Shown piece by piece: positions 48,487 through 58,444 of a stretch of 64,000 nt of DNA. Within the stretch, counting starts at the first letter, position 1; every line of letters begins with the position of its first letter. The DNA lies in assembly GCF_030915505.1 (NCBI RefSeq), contig NZ_CP133265.1, positions 682,001-746,000 of the forward strand, written 5' to 3'. Source of the DNA: Neobacillus sp. OS1-2. GTDB lineage: Bacteria; Bacillota; Bacilli; Bacillales; Cytobacillaceae. A model generated the notes under the pieces. That model searched no databases, was not told where the DNA came from, and saw only the letters and a list, made by a program, of their open reading frames with translations. Made by a program: the position numbers and the translations under genes.

Positions 48487-49730
48487 TCACTTTTGCCAAT
48501 TATCGCGAGCCTTTGCGTTTTTTCCTTAATATCATCAGGATCTACCTTAATACGGGCCACACCGGTTTCCATTGCTGCTTTTGCGACAGCCGCTGCTACA
48601 TTTGGTGCTACCCTTGGATCAAATGGTGCAGGAATGACGTAATCGGCATGAAGCTCGTCCTCACTGATTAGGCCGGCAATGGCTTCCACTGCAGCTACTT
48701 TCATTTTTTCATTAATATGCGTCGCGCGAACATCAAGTGCTCCACGGAAAATTCCTGGGAAAGCAAGGACATTATTGACCTGATTTGGAAAATCAGAGCG
48801 ACCGGTTCCAACTACTTTTGCCCCAGCTGCTTTGGCGTCATCAGGCATTATTTCAGGATCCGGATTTGCCATGGCAAAAATAATCGCATCCGTATTCATT
48901 GATGCCACCATTTCTTTTGTAAGTGCTCCTGCAACGGATACCCCAATAAATACATCAGCACCTTTAATTACATCCGCGAGACTGCCTGTTAAATTATCGC
49001 GATTGGTAAATTTGGCTACTTCTGCTTTGACTGAGTTCATTCCCTGCGGGCGGCCCTCGTAAATCGCACCTTTTGTATCACACATAATAATATCTCTAAC
49101 ACCATAGCTATATAGCAATTTAATAATGGCAATCCCAGCTGCACCAGCACCACTTGCCACTATTTTAATTTCAGTCATCTTTTTTCCAATTAATTTAAGG
49201 GCATTGACAAGACCCGCTACCGTAACAATGGCTGTGCCATGTTGGTCATCATGAAAAATCGGAATATTTGCTTCCTTCTTTAATCTTTCCTCAATGACAA
49301 AACAATTAGGAGCGGCGATATCCTCGAGATTAACTCCCCCGAAAGTTGGTTCAAGCAACTTAACCGTTTCAATAATTTTCTCCACATCCGTTGTATTTAA
49401 ACAAATGGGAAACGCATCAACACCGGCAAAGCTTTTAAACAAAACGGCCTTGCCTTCCATAACAGGAAGTGCTGCCTCAGGTCCAATATTACCAAGTCCA
49501 AGGACCGCCGTACCATCGGAAACCACAGCAACCATGTTTCCTTTCATGGTATAATCGTATACCGTTTCAGGTTTTTCATAAATATCTTTACATGGCTCCG
49601 CCACACCCGGTGAATAGGCTAAACTTAAATCATGTGCATTTCTAACTGGAACTTTTGATTTCGACTCTAATTTCCCCTTATTAATCCGATGCATATGTAA
49701 TGCTTCTTCACGTAAAGTCAAGTCTGTCAC
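48483..49730 (-). CDS. NAD(P)-dependent malic enzyme (YtsJ-like)
   Basis: This 415-residue short-form malic enzyme oxidatively decarboxylates malate to pyruvate. It has the N-terminal substrate segment AYSPGVAEPCKDI, metal site FHDDQHGTAIV and Rossmann loop VASGAGAAGIAIIKLL. It resembles B. subtilis YtsJ, the main NADPH-producing malic enzyme, which lies in the same place between dnaE and accD. NADPH from this enzyme and malonyl-CoA from AccDA feed the same pathway, fatty-acid synthesis. It forms an operon with gntR. Confidence 0.93.
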   Translation of the reverse strand: MTDLTLREEALHMHRINKGKLESKSKVPVRNAHDLSLAYSPGVAEPCKDIYEKPETVYDYTMKGNMVAVVSDGTAVLGLGNIGPEAALPVMEGKAVLFKSFAGVDAFPICLNTTDVEKIIETVKLLEPTFGGVNLEDIAAPNCFVIEERLKKEANIPIFHDDQHGTAIVTVAGLVNALKLIGKKMTEIKIVASGAGAAGIAIIKLLYSYGVRDIIMCDTKGAIYEGRPQGMNSVKAEVAKFTNRDNLTGSLADVIKGADVFIGVSVAGALTKEMVASMNTDAIIFAMANPDPEIMPDDAKAAGAKVVGTGRSDFPNQVNNVLAFPGIFRGALDVRATHINEKMKVAAVEAIAGLISEDELHADYVIPAPFDPRVAPNVAAAVAKAAMETGVARIKVDPDDIKEKTQRLAIIGKSE

Positions 49731-49776
49731 CCCTCATATTTATAAAAACATTCTCACTTAAAAACGTCCCGCTTTA

Positions 49777-49789
49777 GTGGTCAGACCAC
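49777..49789. promoter_or_regulatory. GntR/FadR-type operator upstream of malic enzyme-gntR
   Basis: GTGGTCAGACCAC repeats exactly the 13-mer found before accDA. It lies about 15-28 bp past the predicted -10 box, where bound protein would block transcription. Confidence 0.78.
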
Positions 49790-49804
49790 ACAAGTCTCTT
49801 TACC

Positions 49805-49832
49805 AATATAACATATCTTCAAAAGTTGTAAA
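49805..49832 (-). promoter_or_regulatory. Sigma-A promoter of malic enzyme-gntR
   Basis: On the minus strand TTTACA, a 16-nt spacer and TATATT, followed by the palindromic operator. Confidence 0.55.
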
Positions 49833-49835
49833 GAA

Positions 49836-51211
49836 TTAATCTTTTAGAACAACATTTTTTTCTCCAAGTAAATTTCTTAATTGCTGAATGACTGCAGGGG
49901 TTGGATTGACGTTGTTTTCTGCCCCTAATTTCACTGACTTTCTAGTCCCCTCATCATGTAAAACAACCACAGCATCCCCTTTACTCGCCTGTAATAGCTG
50001 CTTTATTTTTGGCAGTACCAGCTGATCTTGCTGAGTGGAGGAAATTTTAATATATAAGACTGGCTGGTTTACCATTTTTGTTTGTAACCACTGCTCTAAT
50101 TCTGTTATCTGCTGAATGATAAATTGTCGCTTTTCATCGCGATCTTCTATTTTCCCTTCGATCAGTAGAAAGTTCCCTTGCCGTAATAATGGCTGGTACC
50201 TCTTATATACAGTAGGAAATACCACTGCCTCCATTTCACCGCTGGCGTCACTTACCGTTAAAAATGCCATCGAATCACCCTTTTTGGTACGAATCGATTT
50301 CAGCGTGGAAAGATATACACCCGCGATGGCCCTTTTATTATCACTTCTTAATTGGTATAACAATGATGCCCCAACCCGGGTGAGATTCTTTTCATAAATA
50401 GAAATAGGATGATCAGAGAGATAAAGGCCAAGCGCTTCTTTTTCAAATATCAGCTTATTTTCTAAACTTATCGGGTCAACTTGAACATATTTCGGTTTCG
50501 GGATCATTTCATCGTCGAATAAATCAAATTGGTTGGAATCATCCGGTTTGAAAATCTGGGCATGCTCGATAGCTACATCCAAACTTGCCAACAAAACGGC
50601 ACGATCTTCGCCAAATTCATCAAAACAACCGGAATGAACAAGAAATTCAAGTGTCTTGCGGTTAATTGCCTTCTGAGAAATTCTAATACAAAAATCAAAG
50701 AGGTCATCAAATTTTTTACGTTTCCTTGATTGAAAAATTTCCTTTAAGGCGGCACCCCCAACACTTTTGATGGCGGCAAGACTAAAGCGGATCGCATCCG
50801 TTTTTTCTACATGGAATGAGTAGGTACTATGATTTATGGATGGAGGCAGTACAACGATTTCCTTTTGCCTCGTCTCCAAAATGTATTGGGCGATTTTTGT
50901 GTCATTACCGATGGCCGAGGTTAAGAGACCCGCCATAAAATGGACCGGAAAATTCGCCTTTAAATAGGCGAGCTGGTAAGCAATCATACTATAGGCAACC
51001 GCATGGCTCCGATTAAAGCCGTAGTTTGCAAATCTAACAATTAAATCGTATATATCATTCGCAAGTCCTTGGTTATATCCCTTCTTCAAAGCCCCTTGGA
51101 CAAAATGATTTCGCTCTTTATCAAGAACTTCCTTTTGCTTTTTTCCAACCGCCCGTCGTAAAAGATCTGCTTCACCAAGTGAAAATCCTGCCATCTTCGA
51201 AGCAATTTGCA
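49836..51211 (-). CDS. dnaE: DNA polymerase III alpha subunit DnaE, exon 2
   Basis: This is the C-terminal part of DnaE, starting mid-codon at the intron junction with TGCAAATTGCTTCGAAGATG. Joined to exon 1 it gives [31 protein letters not shown], as in B. subtilis DnaE. The segment carries the rest of the fingers, the tandem helix-hairpin-helix region (IKSVGGAALKEIFQSR) and the OB-fold (GDSMAFLTVSDASGEMEAVVFP). The two exons total 3,366 nt, that is 1,121 residues and a stop. The in-frame start codon at about 51257 belongs to the intron tail and is not a real start. Confidence 0.92.
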
Positions 51212-54003
51212 ATAGTGATAGGTAAGCATTTGATGTTATCTCCAGCTTTTCCCCCACTCCACACCGTGCATGCGATTTTCACCGCACACGGCGTTCCATC
51301 AAGATATAAATTCATTTATTAACTAATTTGGTTTTCAATGATTTCGAATCTAAGGCTTTAAACATTTGGTTAAATCGTTTCTATTTTACATTTCCTTCTC
51401 AGTGTGTTTACCTTTCGAATTTGTTCATCATTAAGATTTAACTCATTTAACAGTTCCCTTGTCTTACCTGGATTTGTTGAATGAATTAACCTGTGAACTT
51501 TTTCTTTAATGATTATTAGATTTTGGTATTTGTCATCCCCGCCTAGGCTTCTCGGCAGTTTATGGTGACAATGAATATCTCCAATATCTAATACTTCTTT
51601 GGTTATTGCACACTTTCCAAGTTGGGCTGAGAATAAAGATAATCGGTTATCGTTGTACTCTATGCTTTCATCAAGGACTGGTGATTTCATAAGATATTGA
51701 ATCTTTCTTTGAATGTCATAATTTAATGATTGATGTATAAGTGCTCTACCCTTGACTGTGTAATTGCATATTTCCTTTTTAAATTGCATTGGAGCCTTAT
51801 GTGATATTTTAGCGATTGGAATTATCGCTTGATTACATAAGAAATGAATGCCTTTGCTTTCACCGTATTTATCTTTAATGAATTTACTTATTGTCCCAAA
51901 ATGTGTTTCAATGTCTTTAAAACGATTTCTCCTAATATTCAAAGTAAGGTAATCCACTTTATGAAAATCTTTACTCACATGAGAAGCGGCATTGTAATAA
52001 TTGTGTAAACCACTTATTGTCGCATTATATATTCCTATATTTTTTGGCAACTCTTTAGGTTTACTGTGTTGTATTTGTTTAACAGATGACTTAACTTTTC
52101 CAATTGCTTTGCTCAATGCTTTATCGTTCATACGTGACTTTACAGTGAATTTATCTTTGCTACTCTTTTTGTTGTAACTCCATTTTGTCCCTTTTCGAAC
52201 TACCTTCATTTTGAAACCTAGAAATTCTGAATAGTTCTTTTTAAGGTTGACAATTTTGGATTTTTCTTCACTTATATCCAAGAATAATCTTTCTTTTAAC
52301 CATTTTGTTGTTGCCTCTTTGATTATTCTTGCTTCTGTTAGAGTTCTGCAAAAGATTTTAAAATCATCTGCATATCGAACAATATGCATTTCTTTTAAAT
52401 TTGTTTTTTGCAAAGCCTTATTTACTGCTATTGAGCAACTATATTGGTGATTCGTTTTTAATCCATTCCATTGAGAATGTATCCACCAGTCGAGTTCATT
52501 TAAAACAATATTTGATAGTAGTGGTGATAAGATTCCGCCTTGAGGAGTACCCTTATCAGGATTTCCTTCTCCAATGATTTCTGCTTTTAACATTTTCGAG
52601 ATTATTGAAACCAATCTCTTATCCTTGATCCCCATACTCCAAATTTGCTTAAGCAGTTTACCATGATTTACATTATCGAAAAAACCTTTTATGTCTATAT
52701 CCACTACATAATGCAAGTAATTTCTTTGCATTAAGTGATAACATCTTGCAATTGCATGTTTTGTACTTCTGTTCGGTCTAAAACCAAATGAATAATCATA
52801 GTATTTAGCCTCACATATTGGTTCAAGTACTTGTTTAATGCATTGCTGTATTACCCTATCTTCTATCGTTGGTATTCCTAACGGACGTAATTTACCATTA
52901 GCTTTAGGTATTAGAACTCTTCTTACTTTATGTGGATGATAGTTACGAAGTCTTTTCCTAACATATTCCACAATTTCATCTGGATTAAATTTTGTTAAGT
53001 CTTTAATCGTTTTCTTATTACAACCCGCAGTTAGACTTCCTCTATTTGATTTTATTTTCCTATATGCTACCAAAATATTTTCTCGGCTTGTTATGATTTC
53101 GATTAGCTCTTTGAAATCTTTACCTCTTTGAGATTCTTTGTACAAGTTGTCGTACACATTTTGGATATCATAGTACTCATTAAATCTTAGTGAACCCTTC
53201 TTTAAAGCCTTTGCTTCTTCATTCATTGTCAAAGTCGGTTTACCTCCTCTGAGTTTTCACCCAAAGTGGATTACCTCTCTTAGTCTTACTCGAACCTCTG
53301 ATTACCAAAATATAACTTTTGAATTCACTTCTTGACTTGTGCCTATCCCTCCACCACTTATTATCATGGTTTCTTCGGTACTGTGGCACTTCTCTCACTT
53401 AGACAAAAATAAGTTATAGCTATTAAGCTTTTCCTTATTACCGTTTCATTGAAATTAGGGTTTCTCCACGTCCTAAGCTTTCCACGTTCCTATAACTTTA
53501 TCTGTACATATACTTTTAGGTGCTTCCTTTGCGCCTGTTAGCTTGTTAGTGCCTGTAACACTATAAGGTATTTCATAAAATCAACTCTTACTTTACCTCA
53601 CTAACCCCACATATTAAGTGGTAATAGTCTTTCGACTATCTAGAACTCTAGACGCGTACATTCGGAAGTTCGTCAGTTATAAATCAAACATTCTCACCAT
53701 GAGTATTTTATAGACCCCCGGCATATCACGAACCATATCTTACTTGATACTTTCCAAACAGGTGGGCTCTAGCCACTTTTGAACCAATTCTTACTCATAT
53801 CTTTCATGACTTAGGTTGTTTCTGCCGACTTCACCAAGCTTCATAAAATAAAGTCTCCTAAAACTTTATCCCATGTTGGAGTATTAGGGAGTTGGTTTCA
53901 AGGCGTTACCCTATCATTCCCAACTTCAAGTTATAAGTTCTCTACTCCCATAAAGAGAGTATGTCGCTTTTCGGATAATCTCCTTTTGCGAAACGTGTCA
54001 CAC
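51212..54003 (-). mobile_element. Complete group II intron inside dnaE
   Basis: The 2,792-nt element starts GTGTGACACG and ends CTATCACTAT, fitting group II boundaries (GUGYG...AY). Domain V is intact at about 51258-51296. It has a CGC triad, a 7-bp lower stem CGCCGTG/CACGGTG, a two-base TG bulge on the 3' strand, and an upper stem with a GAAA loop. TGATTT at 53681-53686 can pair with the last six exon bases AAATCA (EBS1-IBS1). It lies in the same direction as dnaE, so splicing can restore the gene. The RT reading frame fills its domain IV; 53233-54003 holds domains I-III and no other gene. Confidence 0.95.
51370..53232 (-). CDS. ltrA: Group II intron reverse transcriptase/maturase with HNH endonuclease
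   Basis: This 620-residue intron-encoded protein helps intron folding and splicing and drives retrohoming. The RT domain (about 45-330) has LRPLGIPTIEDRVIQQ, DIDIKGFFDNVNH, GTPQGGILSPLLSNI and the catalytic YADD at 287-290. The maturase (X) domain follows (about 395-500), then an HNH-type endonuclease (GDIHCHHKLPRSLGGDDKYQNL). All motifs are intact, so the element may be active. The start is TTG at 53230-53232, 9 nt from GAGGAGGT; an ATG two codons later is too far. Confidence 0.95.
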   Translation of the reverse strand: MTMNEEAKALKKGSLRFNEYYDIQNVYDNLYKESQRGKDFKELIEIITSRENILVAYRKIKSNRGSLTAGCNKKTIKDLTKFNPDEIVEYVRKRLRNYHPHKVRRVLIPKANGKLRPLGIPTIEDRVIQQCIKQVLEPICEAKYYDYSFGFRPNRSTKHAIARCYHLMQRNYLHYVVDIDIKGFFDNVNHGKLLKQIWSMGIKDKRLVSIISKMLKAEIIGEGNPDKGTPQGGILSPLLSNIVLNELDWWIHSQWNGLKTNHQYSCSIAVNKALQKTNLKEMHIVRYADDFKIFCRTLTEARIIKEATTKWLKERLFLDISEEKSKIVNLKKNYSEFLGFKMKVVRKGTKWSYNKKSSKDKFTVKSRMNDKALSKAIGKVKSSVKQIQHSKPKELPKNIGIYNATISGLHNYYNAASHVSKDFHKVDYLTLNIRRNRFKDIETHFGTISKFIKDKYGESKGIHFLCNQAIIPIAKISHKAPMQFKKEICNYTVKGRALIHQSLNYDIQRKIQYLMKSPVLDESIEYNDNRLSLFSAQLGKCAITKEVLDIGDIHCHHKLPRSLGGDDKYQNLIIIKEKVHRLIHSTNPGKTRELLNELNLNDEQIRKVNTLRRKCKIETI

Positions 54004-55993
54004 TGATTTGTTCCTGGTAGACAATGACCCCATACGTATTCTCCAGAATAGACTCTAAATCCGGGTGTGGATATACTACCGGCTCTCGACCATGTTTTCG
54101 TTCAATAAACAGAGGGATATTTTCCATTGGGCCCGGACGGTACAAAGCATTGACGGCGACAATATCCTCAAATCGCGATGGTTTTAATCGTGTTAATACT
54201 TTCCGCATTCCTTCTGATTCTAACTGAAATATGCCTGTTGTTTCTCCTTTAGCCAATATTTTGAATGTCTTTGGATCATCTAATGGAACCCGGCCAATAT
54301 CTACTTTTCTTCCGGTATTTCGGGAAATAGACGAAAGGATAGTTTCAATGAGTGATAAATTTCTGAGGCCAAGGAAATCCATTTTTAAAAGCCCAATTTC
54401 TTCGAGGTATTCCATCGAGTATTGCGTCAAGTACACATGGTTGGATCCACGTTGAATTGGGATTAAGTCAATGAGCTGCTTTTCACTGATGACGACACCT
54501 GCAGCATGCGTGGAGGTATGCCTCGGCAAACCTTCAAGCTTTAACGCGGTGTCAAAAAGTTTACGGTTAAGCGGGGTCTCATTGATAAACCTTCTTAACG
54601 GTTCGGATTCTTTGTAAGCTCCTTGCAGGTCTATACCTAAATGTGGTGGAATCATTCTTGATAATTGCTCAAGTTCCTTTGAATTTAACCCAAAGGCCCT
54701 GCCGACATCTCTTAGGGCTGCCTTTGCAGCAAGTGTTCCAAAGGTAACAATCTGTGCAACGTGCAGTTCTCCGTATTTCTGTGCCACATATTCGATTACT
54801 TCATCACGGCGATGGTCGGGAAAGTCAATATCAATATCAGGCATCGAAATACGCTCAGGATTTAAAAAACGTTCAAACAATAAGTTATGTTCAAGTGGGT
54901 CGACATCTGTAATATATAAAACATAGGCAACAAGTGATCCTGCGGCTGAACCCCGACCCGGGCCAGTTAAAATCCCCTTCGATCGTGCATATCTCATAAA
55001 ATCCCAAACAATTAAAAAGTAATTACTAAATTTCATCCGCTTGATGACTGCTAATTCAAAGGATAACCTGTCAAGATATTCCTTGGTTGGATTGGAAATG
55101 CGTTCACGAAGACCCTTTTCACATAACATCTCGAGATATTCCTCTGCCGGCATATTATTTTCGGTTGGAAAGGTTGGTAAATACGTTTTATTTAATTCAA
55201 TGTTTACGTTACATCTACTAGCGATCCGCAGCGTATTTTCTAGTGCATCGGGGACTTCGGAAAAGCAATCGACCATTTCCGCAGCCCTTTTTAAATAAAA
55301 TTGATCACTGTCCAATTTCTCGCGATGATCATCCTGTAATTTGTCACCATTTTTTATGGCCAACAAACATTCATGCGCAAACATATCTTCCTTTTCCAAA
55401 TAATGTACTCTGTTGGTTGCAACAACGGGTACATGTAACTCATTTGAAATAGCGAGAAACTGTTTTCCAATGGTCGCTTCCTGTTCAAGCTGATGATGTT
55501 GAAGCGAAAGAAAAAAGCTGCCGTTACCAAAAATGGCAACTAACTTTTTAATCAGCTTTCTGGTCATCTCCTCGTTTCCGTTTAACACAGACTGTTCAAT
55601 TTCCCCTTCAAGGCCAGGTGTTAAAGCAATTAGCCCCTTTGCGTAATGTTTTAGCCATTTTAATGGGAGCCCATGATCAGTCTTAGTTTGAACGGCACTG
55701 GAAATTTTCAAAAGATTTTTAAAACCGTCCTCATTTTCAGCCAATAGGACTAGCGGATAGCATTCGTTCGGAGTGATTTCACTTTCCACATCTACTGTTA
55801 GCCCAATAATTGGTTTAAGATTATTTTTTTTACAAAGTTTATAAAATTCAATTGTTCCATGCATCACATTTCTGTCGGTTAAGGCGATCGCCGAAAAACC
55901 TTTACTCTTTGCATTTTTGATTAAATCTGGGACAGAAGCGGTGCTTGTCAACAAACTATAGGCACTATATACATGAAGGTGAATAAAAGACAT
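54004..55993 (-). CDS. dnaE: DNA polymerase III alpha subunit DnaE, exon 1
   Basis: DnaE is the second replicative polymerase of Firmicutes; it extends primers before PolC takes over. Exon 1 encodes residues 1-663. It has the PHP domain (FIHLHVYSAYSLLTSTAS), then the catalytic core with GPGRGSAAGSLVAYVLYITDVDPL and PDIDIDFPDHRRDEVIEYV (catalytic Asp residues), and ends in YGVIVYQEQI. The frame then runs into the intron for 20 residues before a stop. Because both replicases are essential in B. subtilis, the intron must presumably be spliced efficiently. Confidence 0.94.
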
Positions 55994-56095
55994 TTTGCCT
56001 CACCTTTCCTTAATCTTATTATCTATTATTTATTATAAATCTTAATCGCAGAAAAAGAAAATATGTTCTCGTTTTTAACTATTGCTTTGCAAAAA

Positions 56096-56125
56096 ACATA
56101 TTCCCCAACCATTGTCCATATAAAT
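56096..56125 (+). promoter_or_regulatory. Sigma-E type promoter of ytrHI
   Basis: ACATATT (ATA at 56098-56100), 16 nt, then CATATAAAT (56117-56125) fit the mother-cell sigma-E pattern ATA-N16/18-CATACANT with one or two changes. ytrHI is a sigma-E transcript in B. subtilis. Confidence 0.6.
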
Positions 56126-56158
56126 GAATAGAGATTATCTATGAAGGCGGTTGAAGGA

Positions 56159-56497
56159 ATGAAAGAAATTGGTTTTTTTCCTGCTTTTATCGAAAGCTAT
56201 TTTATTGCCTTAGGAGTCGTGCTTGGTGGTTCATTAATTGGCGGAATCGCCTCTTTCTTAACTGGACAACCACCGCTTACGACAGTCTACCGCTTGTCAT
56301 CAGCACTTAGAATCTGGGCCATTGTGGCAGCGATTGGCGGGACGTTTGATACGGTTTATACCTTTGAAAGAGGTTTATTTAATGCAGATACAAAGGATCT
56401 TTTTAAACAATTTTTATTAATTCTTTCTGCCTTAGGCGGTGCCCAGACAGGAGCACTCATCATAAATTGGCTGACACAGGAGCATATATCATCATGA
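56159..56497 (+). CDS. ytrH: Sporulation membrane protein YtrH
   Basis: This 112-residue protein has three predicted membrane helices (about 8-34, 53-72 and 86-104) with GVVLGGSLIGGIASFLTGQPPLTTVYRLSSALRIW. YtrH is a mother-cell sporulation protein needed for efficient spore formation in B. subtilis. I chose ATG at 56159, where AAGGCGG is 8 nt upstream; an in-frame ATG at 56141 has no site. It overlaps ytrI. Confidence 0.88.
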   Translation: MKEIGFFPAFIESYFIALGVVLGGSLIGGIASFLTGQPPLTTVYRLSSALRIWAIVAAIGGTFDTVYTFERGLFNADTKDLFKQFLLILSALGGAQTGALIINWLTQEHISS

Positions 56498-56994
56498 GAA
56501 TCCCTCCCTACTATCATCGACCCGCATGGCAGCGATTTTTTTCTGGGATGGCAGTTGGCGGCGCCATCAGCTGGTGTATTTTTCTATATATTTATGGCGT
56601 TTGGCAAGAGGAGAATACCGAAATGATTCGTAAGCAGCAGGAGAACATTGTTGATTTAAATAATGAGAAAAAGATATGGCAGGAAGAATATAAGGAAATA
56701 AACAAGCGGAATATTGAAAACTTGACTGTTCAGAATTTTAATATAAAAATCACAAACTTTGAAAAATACAAACTGGATTCATTAAGTGTTCTTGAAACGG
56801 AAAATGCGGTAAGGGATGATCTCAGTTCATTGCTTGCTAAGGACTTAGAGACTGTCTATAAAAGCAGGGATTTACTAAAAAAAATAATTGAAAATAAACC
56901 GGTAAAAATCAATGAAAAAAGATACAAACTGAAGGTAAAAGAAATGGTTATTTATACAAATGTATCGATACAGCTTGAAATACAGTTTGAATAG
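56494..56994 (+). CDS. ytrI: Sporulation membrane protein YtrI
   Basis: This 166-residue protein has one N-terminal membrane helix (about residues 16-38, FFSGMAVGGAISWCIFLYIYGVW). A coiled-coil stretch follows (QEENTEMIRKQQENIVDLNNEKKIWQEEYKEI-like), then a soluble C-terminal domain. The ATG at 56494 overlaps the ytrH stop by 4 bp and has AGGAG upstream. YtrH and YtrI are thought to work together during engulfment-stage sporulation. Confidence 0.85.
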   Translation: MRIPPYYHRPAWQRFFSGMAVGGAISWCIFLYIYGVWQEENTEMIRKQQENIVDLNNEKKIWQEEYKEINKRNIENLTVQNFNIKITNFEKYKLDSLSVLETENAVRDDLSSLLAKDLETVYKSRDLLKKIIENKPVKINEKRYKLKVKEMVIYTNVSIQLEIQFE

Positions 56995-57036
56995 AAAAGT
57001 GGAACGACCCTCCTTTAATAGGTCGTTCCGCCTTTT

Positions 57037-57981
57037 CTATTTTGAATACTGTTCACATACCGCGTCTACTTCCCGCAAAACATCCTTTACCGTCTCCCAA
57101 GAGTAAATCGACGCTCCCGACGCAAGAGGATGGCCCCCGCCATTAAACTTTCTTGCAACTCCATTGATAACGGGCCCTTTCGAGCGCAGCCGCACACGTA
57201 TTTGATCGTCCTCCTCAATGAAAAAGACCCATGCGATAATTCCTTTTACATCTCCTAAAATCCCCACAAGCAGGGATGCCTCTGCGGGCCTTGCATCATA
57301 TTCTTTTATTAACTCTTTCGTAAGTTTGACGGAAGCCACTCCGTTTGGCTGAAGCTCAAAATTTTGCAGGACATACCCCTTTAACTTAATGATATTTGGT
57401 TCTAATTCATACATCTTATCAAATAGTTCAGTCCGTGAAAAATGATAGTGAATCAATTCCCCTGCATAGGCGAATGTCTTATCTGTGGAACTAGGAAATA
57501 GAAATCTTCCTGTATCCCCGACAATCCCGGCAAATAGAAGTCTTGCCGCTTCATCGTTCATTTTTAGTCCTTTATCTTTTCCTTTTAAGTAGAACTCATA
57601 GATCATTTCACTGCAAGAGCTTGCTGATGTGTCCACCCATAACAAATCCCCGTAAGGGTCTTCGTTTGGATGATGATCTATTTTTATAAGCTTATCTCCC
57701 AATGTGTATCGCCCGTCACATATTCTCTCGGCATTGGCGGTATCACATATAATGACCAATGCCCCGTTATATACCTCATTCTCAATCACATCTAATCTGC
57801 GCATGTAATGTAATGTCGGCTCTTCTTTCCCAACCGCAAATATCTTTTTTTCGGGATAGGATTCTTGCAGAATGGCAACCAAACCGCCTTGCGAGCCATA
57901 GGCATCAGGGTCTGGACGGACGTGACGATGAACAATGATGGTATCATATTGTTCGATTGCTGCGATAATTTGCTCAATCAT
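57037..57981 (-). CDS. nrnA: Bifunctional oligoribonuclease / pAp phosphatase NrnA
   Basis: This 314-residue DHH/DHHA1 phosphoesterase degrades short RNA oligomers and pAp in B. subtilis. It has RHVRPDPDAYGSQGGL, the metal motif KIDHHPNEDPYGD and the C-terminal DHHA1 motif FNGGGHPLASGAS. The start is ATG at 57979-57981, 8 nt after GAGGAG; a TTG two codons earlier is possible. It sits next to ytpI, as in B. subtilis. Confidence 0.95.
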   Translation of the reverse strand: MIEQIIAAIEQYDTIIVHRHVRPDPDAYGSQGGLVAILQESYPEKKIFAVGKEEPTLHYMRRLDVIENEVYNGALVIICDTANAERICDGRYTLGDKLIKIDHHPNEDPYGDLLWVDTSASSCSEMIYEFYLKGKDKGLKMNDEAARLLFAGIVGDTGRFLFPSSTDKTFAYAGELIHYHFSRTELFDKMYELEPNIIKLKGYVLQNFELQPNGVASVKLTKELIKEYDARPAEASLLVGILGDVKGIIAWVFFIEEDDQIRVRLRSKGPVINGVARKFNGGGHPLASGASIYSWETVKDVLREVDAVCEQYSK

Positions 57982-58071
57982 GGACAATGCTCCTCATGAA
58001 CCAATAATGGCTTTTTTTTTAAATACAGGTTAAAATAATAGAAGATTTTTAGAAACTTGGAGGAACCAATT

Positions 58072-58383
58072 ATGTTTGTACTCGTTGTATTAATTGTCGT
58101 TTTATTTGCTTTCTATTTATTTTATAAAACAAAATACATTAGAAGCAACCGTCAAGTTGAAAAGAAATGGCTTTCAGCAAAATCAAATATTGCTCTTGGA
58201 CTTTTTGTCTGTCTGTTTGGTATGAATCACTTACTATTTATATCAGAATCGACTGTTTCCTATATTGTGGCTGCCGTTTTTAGTATTTACGGAGCCGTAT
58301 TTAGCTGGATTGGATTCAAAAAATATAAACACTACCATCCATTTGCAATTGAAGAAGCTCATATGCTAGATGCCCAAAAATAA
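58072..58383 (+). CDS. ytpI: Small membrane protein YtpI
   Basis: This 103-residue protein has three hydrophobic segments (about 1-20, 42-60 and 68-86), including ALGLFVCLFGMNHLLFISESTVSYIVAAVFSIYGAVF. It matches YtpI, a protein of unknown function next to nrnA and ytoI. ATG at 58072 has TTGGAGGAA upstream; the longer frame from TTG at 58057 would contain that site. Confidence 0.85.
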   Translation: MFVLVVLIVVLFAFYLFYKTKYIRSNRQVEKKWLSAKSNIALGLFVCLFGMNHLLFISESTVSYIVAAVFSIYGAVFSWIGFKKYKHYHPFAIEEAHMLDAQK

Positions 58384-58385
58384 TA

Positions 58386-58425
58386 GGAAGCCGTTTCTCA
58401 AGTTGAGAAGCGGCTTTTTTATTTA
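58386..58425. terminator. Terminator of ytpI
   Basis: AGCCGTTTCTC and GAGAAGCGGCT form a stem, followed by TTTTTT on the plus strand. It may also slow transcription from ytoI. Confidence 0.85.
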
Positions 58426-58444
58426 CTACAGCTTGGATCAAAGG

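Noticed and set aside
51241-51257. Independent start of a separate polymerase gene from about 51257
   Set aside because: The first residues of that frame come from the 3' end of the intron; the true protein continues from exon 1.
51212-54003. Intein inside DnaE
   Set aside because: DnaE inteins are known, but the insert has stops in the dnaE frame, an RT/maturase, group II ends and domain V, so it is an RNA-level intron.
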